Source of the DNA: Mastigamoeba balamuthi
Lineage: Eukaryota > Evosea > Mastigamoebida > Mastigamoebidae
NCBI GenBank assembly: GCA_902651635.1
Contig: CACRSC010000031.1
Span: 1,201,322 to 1,265,321, forward strand
Length of the DNA: 64,000 nt
Direction of reading: 5' to 3'
Shown here: positions 1 through 10,403 of the stretch, one piece after another
Layout of the letters: every line of letters starts with the position of its first letter
How positions within the stretch are numbered: position 1 is the first letter of the stretch
Notes under the pieces: model-generated
Seen by the model: the letters and a program-made list of their open reading frames with translations, nothing else
Told to the model about the DNA's origin: nothing
The model's database searches: none
Made by a program: the position numbers and the translations under genes

Positions 1-574
1 GGCGAGGAGGAGCACAGTGCGCGGCCCTGCACGGCACCCGCACGAGGGCTCTGTGCCCGGCTGCGGCAACGGCTGCAGCGGGTCCGGCATGTGAAAGGAG
101 GGCGGGGTGTGCCTCGCAGGCGGTGTGGTGTGTTCGGGGATTGCGGGTCCGCACAGCAGTGCTGCGAAAAACGTGTGGAGACAGAGAAAGCCAAAAGGGA
201 CAATCCAAACAAAACGTCACGTCGCCGAGCAAATCCGTCTCCCACTGGGCAGAATCTTGCAGCGAAAACGGCCATTTCTATGACCCGTTGACGTGCCATT
301 GCCATCCCGCCCGGACGAGACGCGGTTTCGAGGAAGACGTGGTCCGGAAACCAACTTGCGCTACACAACTTGCTGAATAACCGAATCACCGGGCGCCTCG
401 TGACCACGGGACTGGGGGGAAAAACTGGACCGTCGGTTGGGCCTAGTGCTTAGTGCTGGGGCAGCCCAACTTCCCCCCGTGTGCTATCAACAATTGAGTC
501 TATTTACTATGCATAGTTGTGCCGAGAGGGTCCCCGCAGACCTGTCACCCACGCAAGGCGACCCACAGCCGTGC
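1..574. other. No gene recognised at left edge
   Basis: Open frames here are short, overlap on both strands and show no recognisable domain. It may be the 3' flank of the cyclin gene, which ends at 575 on the minus strand, or part of a gene whose body lies outside the window. I see no RNA gene or repeat. Confidence 0.5.
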
Positions 575-2115
575 TCACACCGAGGCGGCGACGGCGGGCG
601 TGCGGGTGGGGGTACCGGGGTCCTGCTTGATCTGCTGCAGAATGACGAGACTCTGCCCGCAGCAGCCGTGCAGGCCCCCGGGCTCGCCGCTCGTCGGCCT
701 CGACGTCCTGGCAGTCCCGCGCGCCGCAGCGATCTCCAGCAGCGCCCCGTGGCCCCCCGAGCGCGGCCCCGGCACGCCAGGCGTCGGCAGTGACGCGGCG
801 GATGACGCGGGTACGCGGCGGGGGGCGTCGAGGAGCAGCGGGCTGCAGCGCGCCTGGACCCAGCGGTCGCGCTCCGAGGACAGGCGGCGGAAGTGCTGGG
901 CGATGCCGCCGCACGACGCCGAGGCCCGCGCGGCGGCCTCGAGCTCGCGGAGCAGCCGCCAGTAGCGCTCAAAGACGACCGCCGAGACGTTGGCGCTGAA
1001 CGACGTGCGCGCCAGGAGCTCGAGCTCGAGCTCCAGGAGCTCGTCGGGCCGCACGCAGGCCACGCGGGCGACGTAGGTGTTGGTGTAGCAGTTGTCGTCG
1101 AGCAGCTTGGCCGAGACCAGAGTGCTGCGCAAAGGGGGAAGGTGGGGCTGGTCGTCAGAAGAGCAGAGGCGAACGGAACACCGCAAAACAAACAAGAACA
1201 AAAGGAGCAGAGAAAACTGGGCCCCCGCTGCCCGAAACAACCCTGAAGTTCACGTTTCAAGGCGGCAACCAATTTCGCGACCGCGCAGTGGCGAGGCGGG
1301 GCTTGGCGGGATGGAAGAAGCCCCATCTGGGGCGGCGGGTGGCGGTCGGGAACAGAAGCGCCAACGCCCGCAGAACACCACCTTCTCTTGGGTTACTATA
1401 ACGAGCAAGCCGAAAATAACGGGGGAGGGCGAAGCAGGAAAAGCGGTTAGGGCTGCCCCGACCCCCCACCAACGCACGCGGGGTGAGCGAGCGCACCCCA
1501 CCTGCCCCCCGATCGCGAGACAGCTGGCGCTGGGGCGGCAGCACGTAGGGGAGGAGTGGAACGTACGCGGCAGCCCACAATCGGCGGATGTTCTTGGCGT
1601 TGAGAGAGTCCGAGCCCACGGGGCAGGCCACAGCGCGGTCCATCAGCGCCAGCGCCGTGACGAACAGCTCGGTGCCCCACCTGGTGTACAGGAAGTACCT
1701 GCGCGGGCGCCGCCACGTGGAGATCGATCAGTGCGCGACGTTTCGACGGAACGGTCGTGCAGGCAGAAAAACAGCGCCCCTCGTAGGTGTGGGGCTAAAA
1801 ACAGCGGCAGAACGAACGAAGTCCGACGCACCGCTCGATGTAGTCGGCCAGGCGCAGCTGCGGGGCCACGGGGCGCGAGAAAGAGCTCCCGGGGTCGTGC
1901 GGCGCGTGGCACGACTCGTTGTAGAGCACCGCGTGCTTGAGAACGAAGCTGAAGACCGAGGCGACGCACGAGCGGCGTTTGCGGTCGTCAGTCGTCCTCG
2001 GCTGCCCCTCCTCCTCGTCATCGCCGGGACTGGATGGCCCGGCAGCGGCAGCGGCACCTGCCTCTCCCGTTCTCCCCAGCGCCACTAGGGCGGCCATGAC
2101 GGATCGCAGGTCCAT
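575..2115 (-). CDS. PHO80/PCL (P/U-type) cyclin
   Basis: A cyclin of the PHO80 class, the family that binds and activates a cyclin-dependent kinase (Pho85/CDK5-like), often in nutrient or cell-cycle control. Model: exons 2115-1832, 1698-1567 and 1124-575, giving 321 residues with all phases consistent (introns of 133 and 442 nt, donors GTGCGT and GTACGT). The cyclin box lies at about residues 65-180. Visible hallmarks are YIERYFLYTRW (helix 1), TALALMDRAV, SAKLLDDNCYTN and the Leu/Glu-rich ELLELELELLA followed by FSANVS and FERYW, all in the order expected for PHO80-type boxes. An acidic, Ala/Gly-rich stretch precedes the box. The C-terminal third is low-complexity (Pro, Gly, Arg, Ser) with no domain. 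The start at 2115 is the first Met in frame that leaves a sensible N terminus; a Met six codons later is possible. Confidence 0.82.
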
Positions 2116-2532
2116 CGCGTCGTGGGGGCGGCGTCGGGGGAGGAGCGGCGCAAGTGGGGTCTCTCGCCCTTGGGCACAAAAGAACGCTCTCTTAGTAGTA
2201 CTGGTACTCGCTGGGCAGATAATTAGTGTGTGCGTTGCGATGCCCACGTGGGTGGTGCCCCCTTTTTCTCCTCGGCTCTCGCAGAACAGAGGCGAAAAAG
2301 TGTGCGAACAGTGTGGTTTTGCTGGTGTGGGTGTGGGGGATGGATTGGATGATGAGAAGGCCTGCAGTAAAATTAAACTTCTGCGCTTGTGGGGGCCCTG
2401 ACGTGGCTCGGCGGTTTTCCCCGGGATAACAAAAGCCAGTGCCGTTTGGGATTCGGAAGGTGAGGCGGGTGCGATCTGGCCCCACAACGGTCGTTTGTCC
2501 TGCCGGGTTTCCCACCGCGTTTCAGCAAAGTT
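2116..2532. other. Intergenic spacer between two minus-strand genes
   Basis: About 420 bases between the end of meckelin (2533) and the start of the cyclin (2115). It must hold the cyclin promoter. No RNA gene, repeat or confident TATA box seen. Confidence 0.4.
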
Positions 2533-5500
2533 TCACAGCAGGAAGCGCGGGTCCACGAGGGTCTTGTAGGCGATGTTGCGGCGGCCGAGCCCGTGGCGGG
2601 CGTAGACGAGCAGGCGGTTCAGCGCGTACGAGACCAGCGCGCCGGCCAGCGGGTTGTTGCCGGCGACCCACGTGACCGTCGTGAACACGAGCACGCCCCA
2701 CAGCAGCAGGTCGTGCTCGACCCCCATGAGCAGCGATCTGGCAAACTCCCTTTTGACTATTTGCCTTTAGCGGGCGCTCAGGGACAACGGAACCCCGGAC
2801 GCAAACCCGGAGGGAGAGACGGATGTCCCGTCGTGTCTCGCACCTGGGAAGAACACACTCTCGCTCGCCGAGGAGAGATCGGGAGGCACGCCGAGGTACC
2901 TGAACAGGGGCTCCTTCTCCTGCTTGACCGAGTACTTGTGCGTCTTGCTCGTCTACACAACGCCCGAGGTGAGAACAGCGCTCGCCAGGGGGGAGCCCAG
3001 TTGCCCGCCGCTCACGTGGTCGATGACGTCCTTCAGGAACGCCGAGAGTGTCTTGGCGGCCTTGACGAGCTCGTCCTTGGGCGCCTGCTTGCGGAAGTTG
3101 ATGGCCCTGTACGCCCCCACTGCGCAGGCCCCAAACCCCCCCGGAGCAGCAGAGTCAGTGGTGGGCTCTGGGCTGCGCTTGTTCTGACCGCAGTCGAGGC
3201 CGTTCATCGTCCCGGTGCGGTCCTGGTTGATCAGGAAGAAGTACAGCTTCCGCAGCTCCTCGGCAAACGGCACCGTCAGGTACATCTCGAAGACCTGCAG
3301 GTCCGTCTCGGGCAGGAGGCCGCGGCTGGCCGCTATCTTCTCCTGCTCGGCCTTGAGGTTCGCGTGCATGCCCGCCATGTTGGTGTCGCTGAACGCGTGT
3401 ACCGAGCGGCCGTGCAGGTAGTACCCGAACGCGGCGTCGGTCAGCACGAAGCAGCTCAGGTTCGACACGGAGAGCAGGTCCACAAACAGCGTCGTCTCGT
3501 CCTTGATCCACCGGAACCGTATCGCGTAGTGGTAAATCGCCTGGACCCCAGGCACAGGACACTCGTCTGAGCGGGTGTGCGAGCGCACAGGCGGAGAAGG
3601 TGGCGAAAAAAGGGGGGACGGCGGCAACCTCGCACGCGGCCGTCACGAGCCACGTGACGGTGACGACGGTGAACAGGAGCAGGTGGCTCACGTAGCCGAT
3701 GGAAACGTCGACGGAGGGCTGCGGCTTGGCGAGGTAGAGGGCGCTGGTGCCGTAGAGCACAAAGAGGACCACGACCACCTCGAGCTCGAACGAGAGGATC
3801 CTCTTGGTCTGCGGGTGAGGGCGGCCACGGGTGAGCGCGGGAGCAGCGAGGACGAGGGGCCGCCCGAGAGGACGGCGTACCTGCATCGACGAGAGCTCGT
3901 TGATGGCGAAGAGCGAGCGCCAGACGCTCACGGGCGCGTTGACGGGCTTCTCGGTCCCGCGGGGCATCAACTTGCCGCGCGACTTCTCCCAGTCGATGAA
4001 GAAGAAGTCCGTCGTGCACTGCGCGTAGAGTATATGCAGCACGCGGAACGTCTTGCCGGCGAAGCAGAGGATCAGGATGACCTCGAAGGCCAGGAGGTCG
4101 TCGAAGAGCAGCGGGACCATCATGCGGATGTCTGCCTGGCCCTTGAAGAACACGTAGACGTAGAAAGCCTCGCCAAACAGCACCCAGAAGAACACGTCCG
4201 AGAAGCAGTCGAATGCCGACACCACGCAGAAGACCATGAACTGCGCGCCGCAGACAACGGCAACGGCGGCGTGAGACGAGAGGCCAGGCACTCTGGGGAG
4301 AGAGCGAGCCGCACGGGCCAGTAGCGGTTGTGGTTCCTGCGCATCCATACGACAACCGACCTAAGCCAGAGCACAGCCGCGATGGCCAGCCCCACGCCGA
4401 GCAGCGCGTAGCTCATCGTCCTCCACGTCTTGCCGTCGTCGGAGAACTCGACGCAGAACTTCATCTGCGCGGAGGAGGGCTTGGTCAGCGACAGCGTGCT
4501 TGTGCCGTCCCCACCGTGCTCGAGAAGGAGCCTGACTCGATGTCCGACACGAGCCGCTCACCGTACTCGACCATCAGCAGGGGTATGTACATCTTCTCGA
4601 CGTTGCTCTGCAGCTTGACTCTGTTCTCCGAGGGAGAGACAGACCGACGTAGAAGTGAGTGTGAGTGTGCGAAGAGAAGCAGAGGGAAGCGACCACACGA
4701 ACTTGAGCTTTACGAGCTTGGGGTACCGGACGACAGTAGGCGTGGCGTTGAGGCTACTGGTCCTGCCGCTGACCGTATCGCTCACGAAGAAGCGCCGAGT
4801 CAGCTGCGCCCCGGCGAGGTCTTGGTCGTTCCAGTTGATCTTGGAAGACCCCTTGAGCAGGTTCCGCATCAGGACGGGTACCGGCTTGAGGGTGGCGGTC
4901 GCCGTTGCGCTCGCCCCCGTGTCCACCAAGTCTGTCTTGCGCCTTAGTGCTGGCGGGGCGGGGATCGAGCTTTGCGGGCGTACACAGGTCTTGGAACAGA
5001 GTGTCGGGGAGCTCCTCAACGAGAGCCCTCAGGTCCAGCTGGCACGTCATGTTGGTGCTCTTGCCAAACTCGACGTAAGGCGGCATCCCCACGCCGTTTG
5101 TGCAGGCCTATTGCTCCGTGTCCGCGTCTGTCAGCAAACCCTGCACGGTGCAGGCGGCGGTCGCACCGCGAACGACGGGAGGAAGAAGGGCTTGAATCCA
5201 ACGAAGGCCCCGTCGAGCGCAAACACGGCCGACACAAACCGGAGTACATAGGGCTTCGCCAGCGGGTGCCAATCGCGTCAGACAGCGGAGGCACCTCACC
5301 AGGGGAGAATGAGCGGCTTACCTTCTCGCTGGCCTGGAGGGCCGGCTTCATGTCGACCAGAGTCTGGTCGCTCAGCACCGTGGGGGCAGAGCTGGAGTAG
5401 TAGAGCCACGGCATCGCGTTGGGCCTGCCAGTGTCCCACCCCCCGCGTCAGCAGAGGAAAGACGAGCCGCAGAGAACCCAGGTGTAAGGACGCAAACCAC

Positions 5501-6600
5501 TCGCTGATGCCGTAGGGAGCCGAGGAGCTGCCGCGCTGCCGCTGTAGCGCCAGGGTCTTGTAGGCGCTGCACGCTGTCGTCGAGTCGTCGTAGTACTGCA
5601 GCGCGCAGAGGTTCGCGAGGCGCTGGCATGCGCTCTGCGTCCACGAGACCTCGCAGGCGCGCACGGCCACCGCGAGCCCCGCCACGAAGGGTGCCGACTG
5701 TAGGACCTCGACCGACGTCGCGGCAGCGCTGTCCGAGGACCTCACGCTCGAGAACATCACTCGGGTGTCGGTGGCAGTGCCCAACGTGATCTTCATGTCC
5801 GTTGTGCTCAGGCACGTGCCCCCGATGTTCTGGTAGTTCGTCGCGCACTGGCAGGACCCAGAGGTGTACGTCATCGTCTTGTCCGGGCACCGCACGCACC
5901 TGCCGCCCGCGGGGTAGCTGTTCGAGGGGCAAGCGACGCACACCTTGCTGCTGAGCTCAGCGCCAGAGACATCCACGTCCACTGCAGCTCACGGGGTCAG
6001 AGGAGCTCCTTCAATTCTCCCCACGCGGGGACGCACTGGCTGCCGAGCCCGAGGAGCACTGGCACTCTGTGCCCGAGAGCGGGCCGGAGGATCCCGAGGA
6101 CGTCGTGTTGGTCCCGCAGGCAACGCATCGCGACTGGTCGAACGAGGCGGCCTTGCTGCTCGCGACGCAGTTGGTGCACACGAGCTGCCCCGACGTACCG
6201 GCAGACTCTGCGTACCCTGTCCTGCACCTGCAGCCGTGCCCTGCGCACGGCCACGGCCATCGAGAGTGTGAGTATGCGAGGTTTACGGGACCAGACTACA
6301 ATTCACTTGATATCTTCCCTCCAGATATCTCTACACTCTGAGGTATTGGCAGCGATCAGGCAAGGGAAGCCGAAATCTGGCTGAATGCGGGCTGCCAAAG
6401 GACACGGAACGCGGGAGTGGGCGGTGCGGGCCTGTCGAGTCGGGGATCGTGGCGTTGGGGCAGGTCTGGCACGACACCGTCGAGTAGTCAAAGTACTGGC
6501 TCCCAGTGCAGCTCGTAGACTCCGTGATGGTCAGCACCGAGGCCGCCCGCGCACATGCCAGCGCTGCGATCGCGACGACGAGACGGAGGGATGGGGCCAT
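2533..6600 (-). CDS. TMEM67: Meckelin homologue (ciliary transition-zone membrane protein)
   Basis: Meckelin (MKS3) is a multi-pass receptor-like protein of the MKS module at the base of cilia and flagella. Model of 15 exons: 6600-6432, 6240-6025, 5981-5498, 5424-5322, 5253-5167, 5107-4984, 4931-4699, 4625-4515, 4464-4315, 4240-3881, 3808-3629, 3540-3189, 3119-3016, 2952-2844, 2756-2533. It totals 1001 residues, close to the human protein (about 995). Order seen: signal peptide (1-20), Cys-rich repeats (about 30-200, many CxxC pairs), the PWLYY segment, the DLYL and VPVL segment, then membrane helices from about residue 525. C-terminal landmarks include DFFFIDWE, FVDLLSVSNLS, GYYLHGRSVHAFSDTNM and the terminal KTLVDPRFLL, all diagnostic. 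Intron 1 fits only a GC donor (6431). The ciliary role comes from the family; that this cell has a flagellum is inferred. Confidence 0.93.
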
Positions 6601-6990
6601 TTCCCGGGATTATACGAAATCCCGGGGAGATAGACAAATCGTGATATGCTCGATACCGCGAACTGGACACAGACCATACAGAATCCGAACTTTCCCCAGG
6701 ATAGAACCACGACATGAGAATGCACCTCGAGGGACTGCGGTACGCTGGGTTCTCTGCGAGCACTGTTGCGACAGTGCGAACACCGGGTGCTATTTTTGGC
6801 GGGCAGGATTGCCATGATTCAACTTCGTGCCAACCGGAATTGCATATCCACTGCGCCACCCCCGTGCGGCGAGTTCGCGCACGCCACTCGCGTTCTTCCA
6901 CCCCACTGCCTGCAACTCCCGTCTCGTACGCGCGGCCGTTCGGCAGCATCCGCCGTCACTGTATTACTGAATTGCCCCCGACAGGCTCGG
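6601..6990. other. Divergent intergenic region (shared promoter space)
   Basis: About 390 bases between the divergent starts of meckelin (minus) and the first secreted-family gene (plus). A/T-richer stretches at about 6605-6720 are the only compositional feature. No RNA gene or repeat recognised. Confidence 0.4.
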
Positions 6991-8370
6991 ATGTCGGTAC
7001 TTGTGCTCGCAGCCTTCGCAGCTCTCCTGCTGCCCCCGCGCGCCAGCGCTGTGGCGACGTGCAGCGCCAACCTGACCAATGGAGACCAGTACCCCACGTC
7101 CCTGATGTTCGACGACGCGCTGGCGGGGTTCCAGTCGGCCAACTCTCTGAGCTTCAAAGTGCTTGTGCCCAACCTCGGCTCGGGCCGCACGTACACAGAG
7201 TTCAGCGTCGGGCCCGTCTACGCCGCCCCGTGCGCGCTGTCGCACGGGTCCGCCGTCGCCATCCCCGCCACGGCGTGCGACGAGTACGTCATCGCGACGT
7301 ACGCGTGGCAGAACATCACGGCGTGCGGAGTCGTGCGGTCGCTCGACGCGGCCAGCATGGTCGAGACCTACACGGGGGTCCTGCGCGTTAAGTACACCGA
7401 GGCCCTGCCGGGCATGAGCGAAATCGACCCCGAGGCCTCGATCACGCGGACAGTCGTCGAGGACCACCTGTGGACCGTCAGGGCGCTCCTGACCATGTCC
7501 GCTGTCGTCGGGAGCGTCCGCGTCTACGCGACCGTCAACGCGCACCCGCTGTTCACGGCCCTCAAGATCACTGTCCCGACGACGCCCGGAGACCCCTCGC
7601 TTATGCTCGACCTGCTCGTCGGGACGCAAGTGCCATTCTGGCTCGACAACCCGACGCTCGACTACTCTCAGTCGACGCACGTCGCGTCGATGACGGTCAT
7701 CTCGTCGCAGCAGTACATGAACTCGAGCTCGCACCACTGGGCGCTGCTCACCATCGCGGTGACACCGGTGGCCGGAGTCACGAGTTTCGCCCAGGAGCCC
7801 TGGACGCTGAACTTCGACGTCGTCTGCCAGGCAGACGTCAAGGAGTGCCCTGCCGACGTCGCCAGCGCCAACAACCACGTCTCGGCGTCGCTGCTGCTCA
7901 GCTCCGGGTCGTTCGTGCCCCAAGTGGTCTCGTCCGTCTCCGCCAGCGCCCAGATCTCGGTGTTCGCCACGCCGGACTATGCGACTGCCAAGAACGCTGT
8001 CTTCAGCGACGACGCGTTCTTTCGAACGACATTCTCCGATAACACTGTGTCCCTTTCTGGGGCTGTCCTGACGGCGTTCACTGTGGACGGGCAGTCGATC
8101 TCTGCATCCCCGTCACAGGGCACGTTCGACGTGGCCAACCAGGACCTGCGCTGGTCCGCTAGCCTGGCCTCTGTCAGCGGCATCCCCGCCGAGGGCAGCG
8201 TGACGGTCACAGTGCGTGCGACTATTCTGGTGACATACACCACGACCGCCCGGAGGAGCGCTCCGAGGACCGAAAAGGTGGTCGTGGAAAAGCAGTTCGT
8301 GCTGAACAGGCGCCCCGCCGCGCTGCTCGGGGACCACGCAGGGGCCTCGAGTAACACCCCGTGGATCTGA
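6991..8370 (+). CDS. Secreted protein, 450-residue paralogous family, member 1
   Basis: Function not recognised. An uninterrupted 459-residue frame starts with a clear signal peptide (MSVLVLAAFAALLL...ASA). The mature part is rich in Ser, Thr, Val and Ala with predicted beta-strand character, several N-glycosylation sequons (for example NITA and NSSS) and few Cys. It has no membrane helix or GPI-type hydrophobic tail. It aligns by eye along its whole length with the next three genes: an N-terminal segment around LAGFQSANSL, a central VG-Q-PF block, a block with HHWALLTIAVTP and a C-terminal domain ending in NTPWI. This is the most diverged of the four. The start at 6991 is preferred because it begins the signal peptide. 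Upstream in-frame Met codons exist but would bury it. Intronless, unlike most neighbours. An extracellular or cell-surface role is inferred. Confidence 0.8.
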   Translation: MSVLVLAAFAALLLPPRASAVATCSANLTNGDQYPTSLMFDDALAGFQSANSLSFKVLVPNLGSGRTYTEFSVGPVYAAPCALSHGSAVAIPATACDEYVIATYAWQNITACGVVRSLDAASMVETYTGVLRVKYTEALPGMSEIDPEASITRTVVEDHLWTVRALLTMSAVVGSVRVYATVNAHPLFTALKITVPTTPGDPSLMLDLLVGTQVPFWLDNPTLDYSQSTHVASMTVISSQQYMNSSSHHWALLTIAVTPVAGVTSFAQEPWTLNFDVVCQADVKECPADVASANNHVSASLLLSSGSFVPQVVSSVSASAQISVFATPDYATAKNAVFSDDAFFRTTFSDNTVSLSGAVLTAFTVDGQSISASPSQGTFDVANQDLRWSASLASVSGIPAEGSVTVTVRATILVTYTTTARRSAPRTEKVVVEKQFVLNRRPAALLGDHAGASSNTPWI

Positions 8371-8693
8371 GACGCCAGCGCTCGCTCCCCCTGTGCTGAC
8401 ATTCAACAAGTTCGGAGGCCATTGTGCACCAGATTGTACGATTGGCGAGTTCTCCTCGCCGTGCGAGAAGGAACCCCGTAAATAGAACAGGCGGAATGCG
8501 GCGTACGAGGTGATTTCATCTCGCAGTTACGCGACGGAACATACCACTATTAATAGCCAGTTCATTTGCCATAGTCTGACTGCTGCGCACCCACCTGCTG
8601 TGCGCCACCCTCCCACCTTCTCCGCCCGCATCACGTTGCCTGCGATCGTGCCCTGCCCTCTCTGACTCGTTCTGGTGCACTGCACGCAGGCAG
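8371..8693. other. Intergenic region between secreted-family members 1 and 2
   Basis: Contains an A/T-rich stretch (ATTAATAG near 8548) and a 14-base element at 8563-8576 (CATTTGCCATAGTC) that recurs with one change upstream of member 3. Probably the promoter of member 2. No RNA gene seen. Confidence 0.4.
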
Positions 8694-10085
8694 ATGTACG
8701 CACTGCTCGCTCTAGCGGTTTTGATGGCGGCCTCCTCGTGGGCGGCGCCGGCGACCTGCTACCCCAATGCGACTCTGACGGAGCAGTACCCTCCGGCCCT
8801 CATCGCCAACGACCCCCTCTCGGGCTTCGCCGCGCTGAACAAGCTCGCGCTGCGGGTCAAGCGCTACGCTGTCGTCGGGCGCGTCTACGGGACGATGAGC
8901 ATCGGCCCGGACCCCACGGCCGCCAGCGGGGGCTGCACGCTGACCGTCTCGGGCTCGCCGACCACCGGGGCGCAGCCGTGCGAGGAGGACCTCACGACGA
9001 GCCAGTTCAGCTGGGGGGCCAACAACTTGATCTGCGGCATGACGCTCGACCAGACCAATGCAACCTTGGACGTGTGGACCGGGGCCCTGCGGATCAGGTG
9101 GACCGACTCGTTCCCGCTGTTCCTGGACGGCGTCAACTTCACGAGGGCGTCCTACCAGGACCTGCTGTTCCGTGTCGAGCTGCTGCGCTCCGTCTCGGTG
9201 ACGCCGACCAACGTCGTCGTCTACGACTCCCTCGTCGCTCACGGAGTCGTCGGCGGGGTCTCGCTGACCTTCGACTCGACTACCAACTACACCAGCGTGG
9301 CGCTCTCCATCATCATGGGTGTCCAGAAGCCCTTCAGGCCCACGACCTCGGCCGAGCAGCTGTTCACGAGCGGGACCGGGACCAACACGATCGTCGTCCA
9401 CGCGGCGGCGCCGACGCAGGCCCTTGTGTCGACGACATCGCACAACTGGAAGCAGCTCAACTACGACATCACGCCCGACAGGTCTCTCAAGATGTTCAAC
9501 GGGCACCAGATCTTCTTCTCGATAGGGGTCGACTGCGACCCCGGCACCATCTCGAACCCCGCGGACTGCCCCCTCAGGGCGTGGGACAGGCTCAACGTGT
9601 CCATCACGCTGACCACCGCCGACTGGACCCCCAAGCTCGTGGCCGTCGTCACGACAACGGCCACGCTCCAGACCTATGGCACCAGCGGCTACACTGCCAC
9701 CAAGTCGGCCTTCATCATGGGCGACACCGTCTACGCCAAGGCCACGTTCACCGCCGACGACATCGGGATTGTGGGGGCGATCCTGCAGGGCGTCAAGATC
9801 AACGGCAAGAGCGTGGTCAACACGACGGGGGCGTGGGACAGTGTCCTCCTGACCTCCAAGTTCTCCTTCGTCCTGCAGGCCTCTGTGCTCGACGACAATG
9901 TGACGGAGAGCTCCATGAACGTGCAGGTCGTTGCATCTTTCGACGTGGTGTACGTCCCCTACCACAGCAAGAGGTCCGCGTTCCAGCAGCACGAGTCCAT
10001 CGACGTCGAGCGCACCATCACTGTCTCCCCCGCCGTCTTCGAGCCCGGCGCGGCCTCCTCCCTGGCCCCGTGGTCGTGGTTCTGA
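8694..10085 (+). CDS. Secreted protein, 450-residue paralogous family, member 2
   Basis: Intronless gene for 463 residues with a signal peptide (MYALLALAVLMAASSWAAP) and no other membrane segment. The mature protein starts with a Cys (TCYPNATL) and has about eight Cys and many N-glycosylation sequons. It shares with members 3 and 4 the blocks NISIYDP-like (here NVVVYDS), MGVQKPF, NWKQLNYDITP, a segment near VYAKATFTADDIGI and the C-terminal tail GAASSLAPW followed by SWF. No enzymatic motif is visible. The repeated pattern of short beta-strand-like segments would suit a structural or adhesive surface protein, but that is inference. It lies head-to-tail with members 1 and 3 on the same strand. 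Confidence 0.8.
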   Translation: MYALLALAVLMAASSWAAPATCYPNATLTEQYPPALIANDPLSGFAALNKLALRVKRYAVVGRVYGTMSIGPDPTAASGGCTLTVSGSPTTGAQPCEEDLTTSQFSWGANNLICGMTLDQTNATLDVWTGALRIRWTDSFPLFLDGVNFTRASYQDLLFRVELLRSVSVTPTNVVVYDSLVAHGVVGGVSLTFDSTTNYTSVALSIIMGVQKPFRPTTSAEQLFTSGTGTNTIVVHAAAPTQALVSTTSHNWKQLNYDITPDRSLKMFNGHQIFFSIGVDCDPGTISNPADCPLRAWDRLNVSITLTTADWTPKLVAVVTTTATLQTYGTSGYTATKSAFIMGDTVYAKATFTADDIGIVGAILQGVKINGKSVVNTTGAWDSVLLTSKFSFVLQASVLDDNVTESSMNVQVVASFDVVYVPYHSKRSAFQQHESIDVERTITVSPAVFEPGAASSLAPWSWF

Positions 10086-10403
10086 GGACCAGCATTTGTC
10101 CGGAAGCCCAAAATAGCACAGCCACCCACCACACTGAGAGATCGATCGCCCACCACCCACCTTCTGTGTCACACAAATAGAAAAACCCCCCTGTTTCCTC
10201 ATTTTCGCCTGTTCTCTCTGCCTCGCGCGGGGTGCGCCTTTCTTGCTCGCCCGGCGAACGAGGGCCCGCGCAGCCACAGGGCTGTTAATCACAGCCCGCG
10301 CAGGGCGAGCCCCTGGAATATCTCGCCCAGGATACCGTTCTCCTGGACCTCTGCATTTGCCACAGTCCGCTCTGCTGCAGTGGGTTCGCCGAAAATGCCG
10401 GAA

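Noticed and set aside
437-1326. Long overlapping open frames on both strands over the cyclin 3' region
   Set aside because: Only the minus frame joined to the upstream exons carries the cyclin box. The rest are GC-rich shadow frames without domains.
8675-10292. Long second-frame and antisense reading frames over secreted-family member 2
   Set aside because: No signal peptide or conserved block. Paralogue alignment supports only the 8694-10085 frame.
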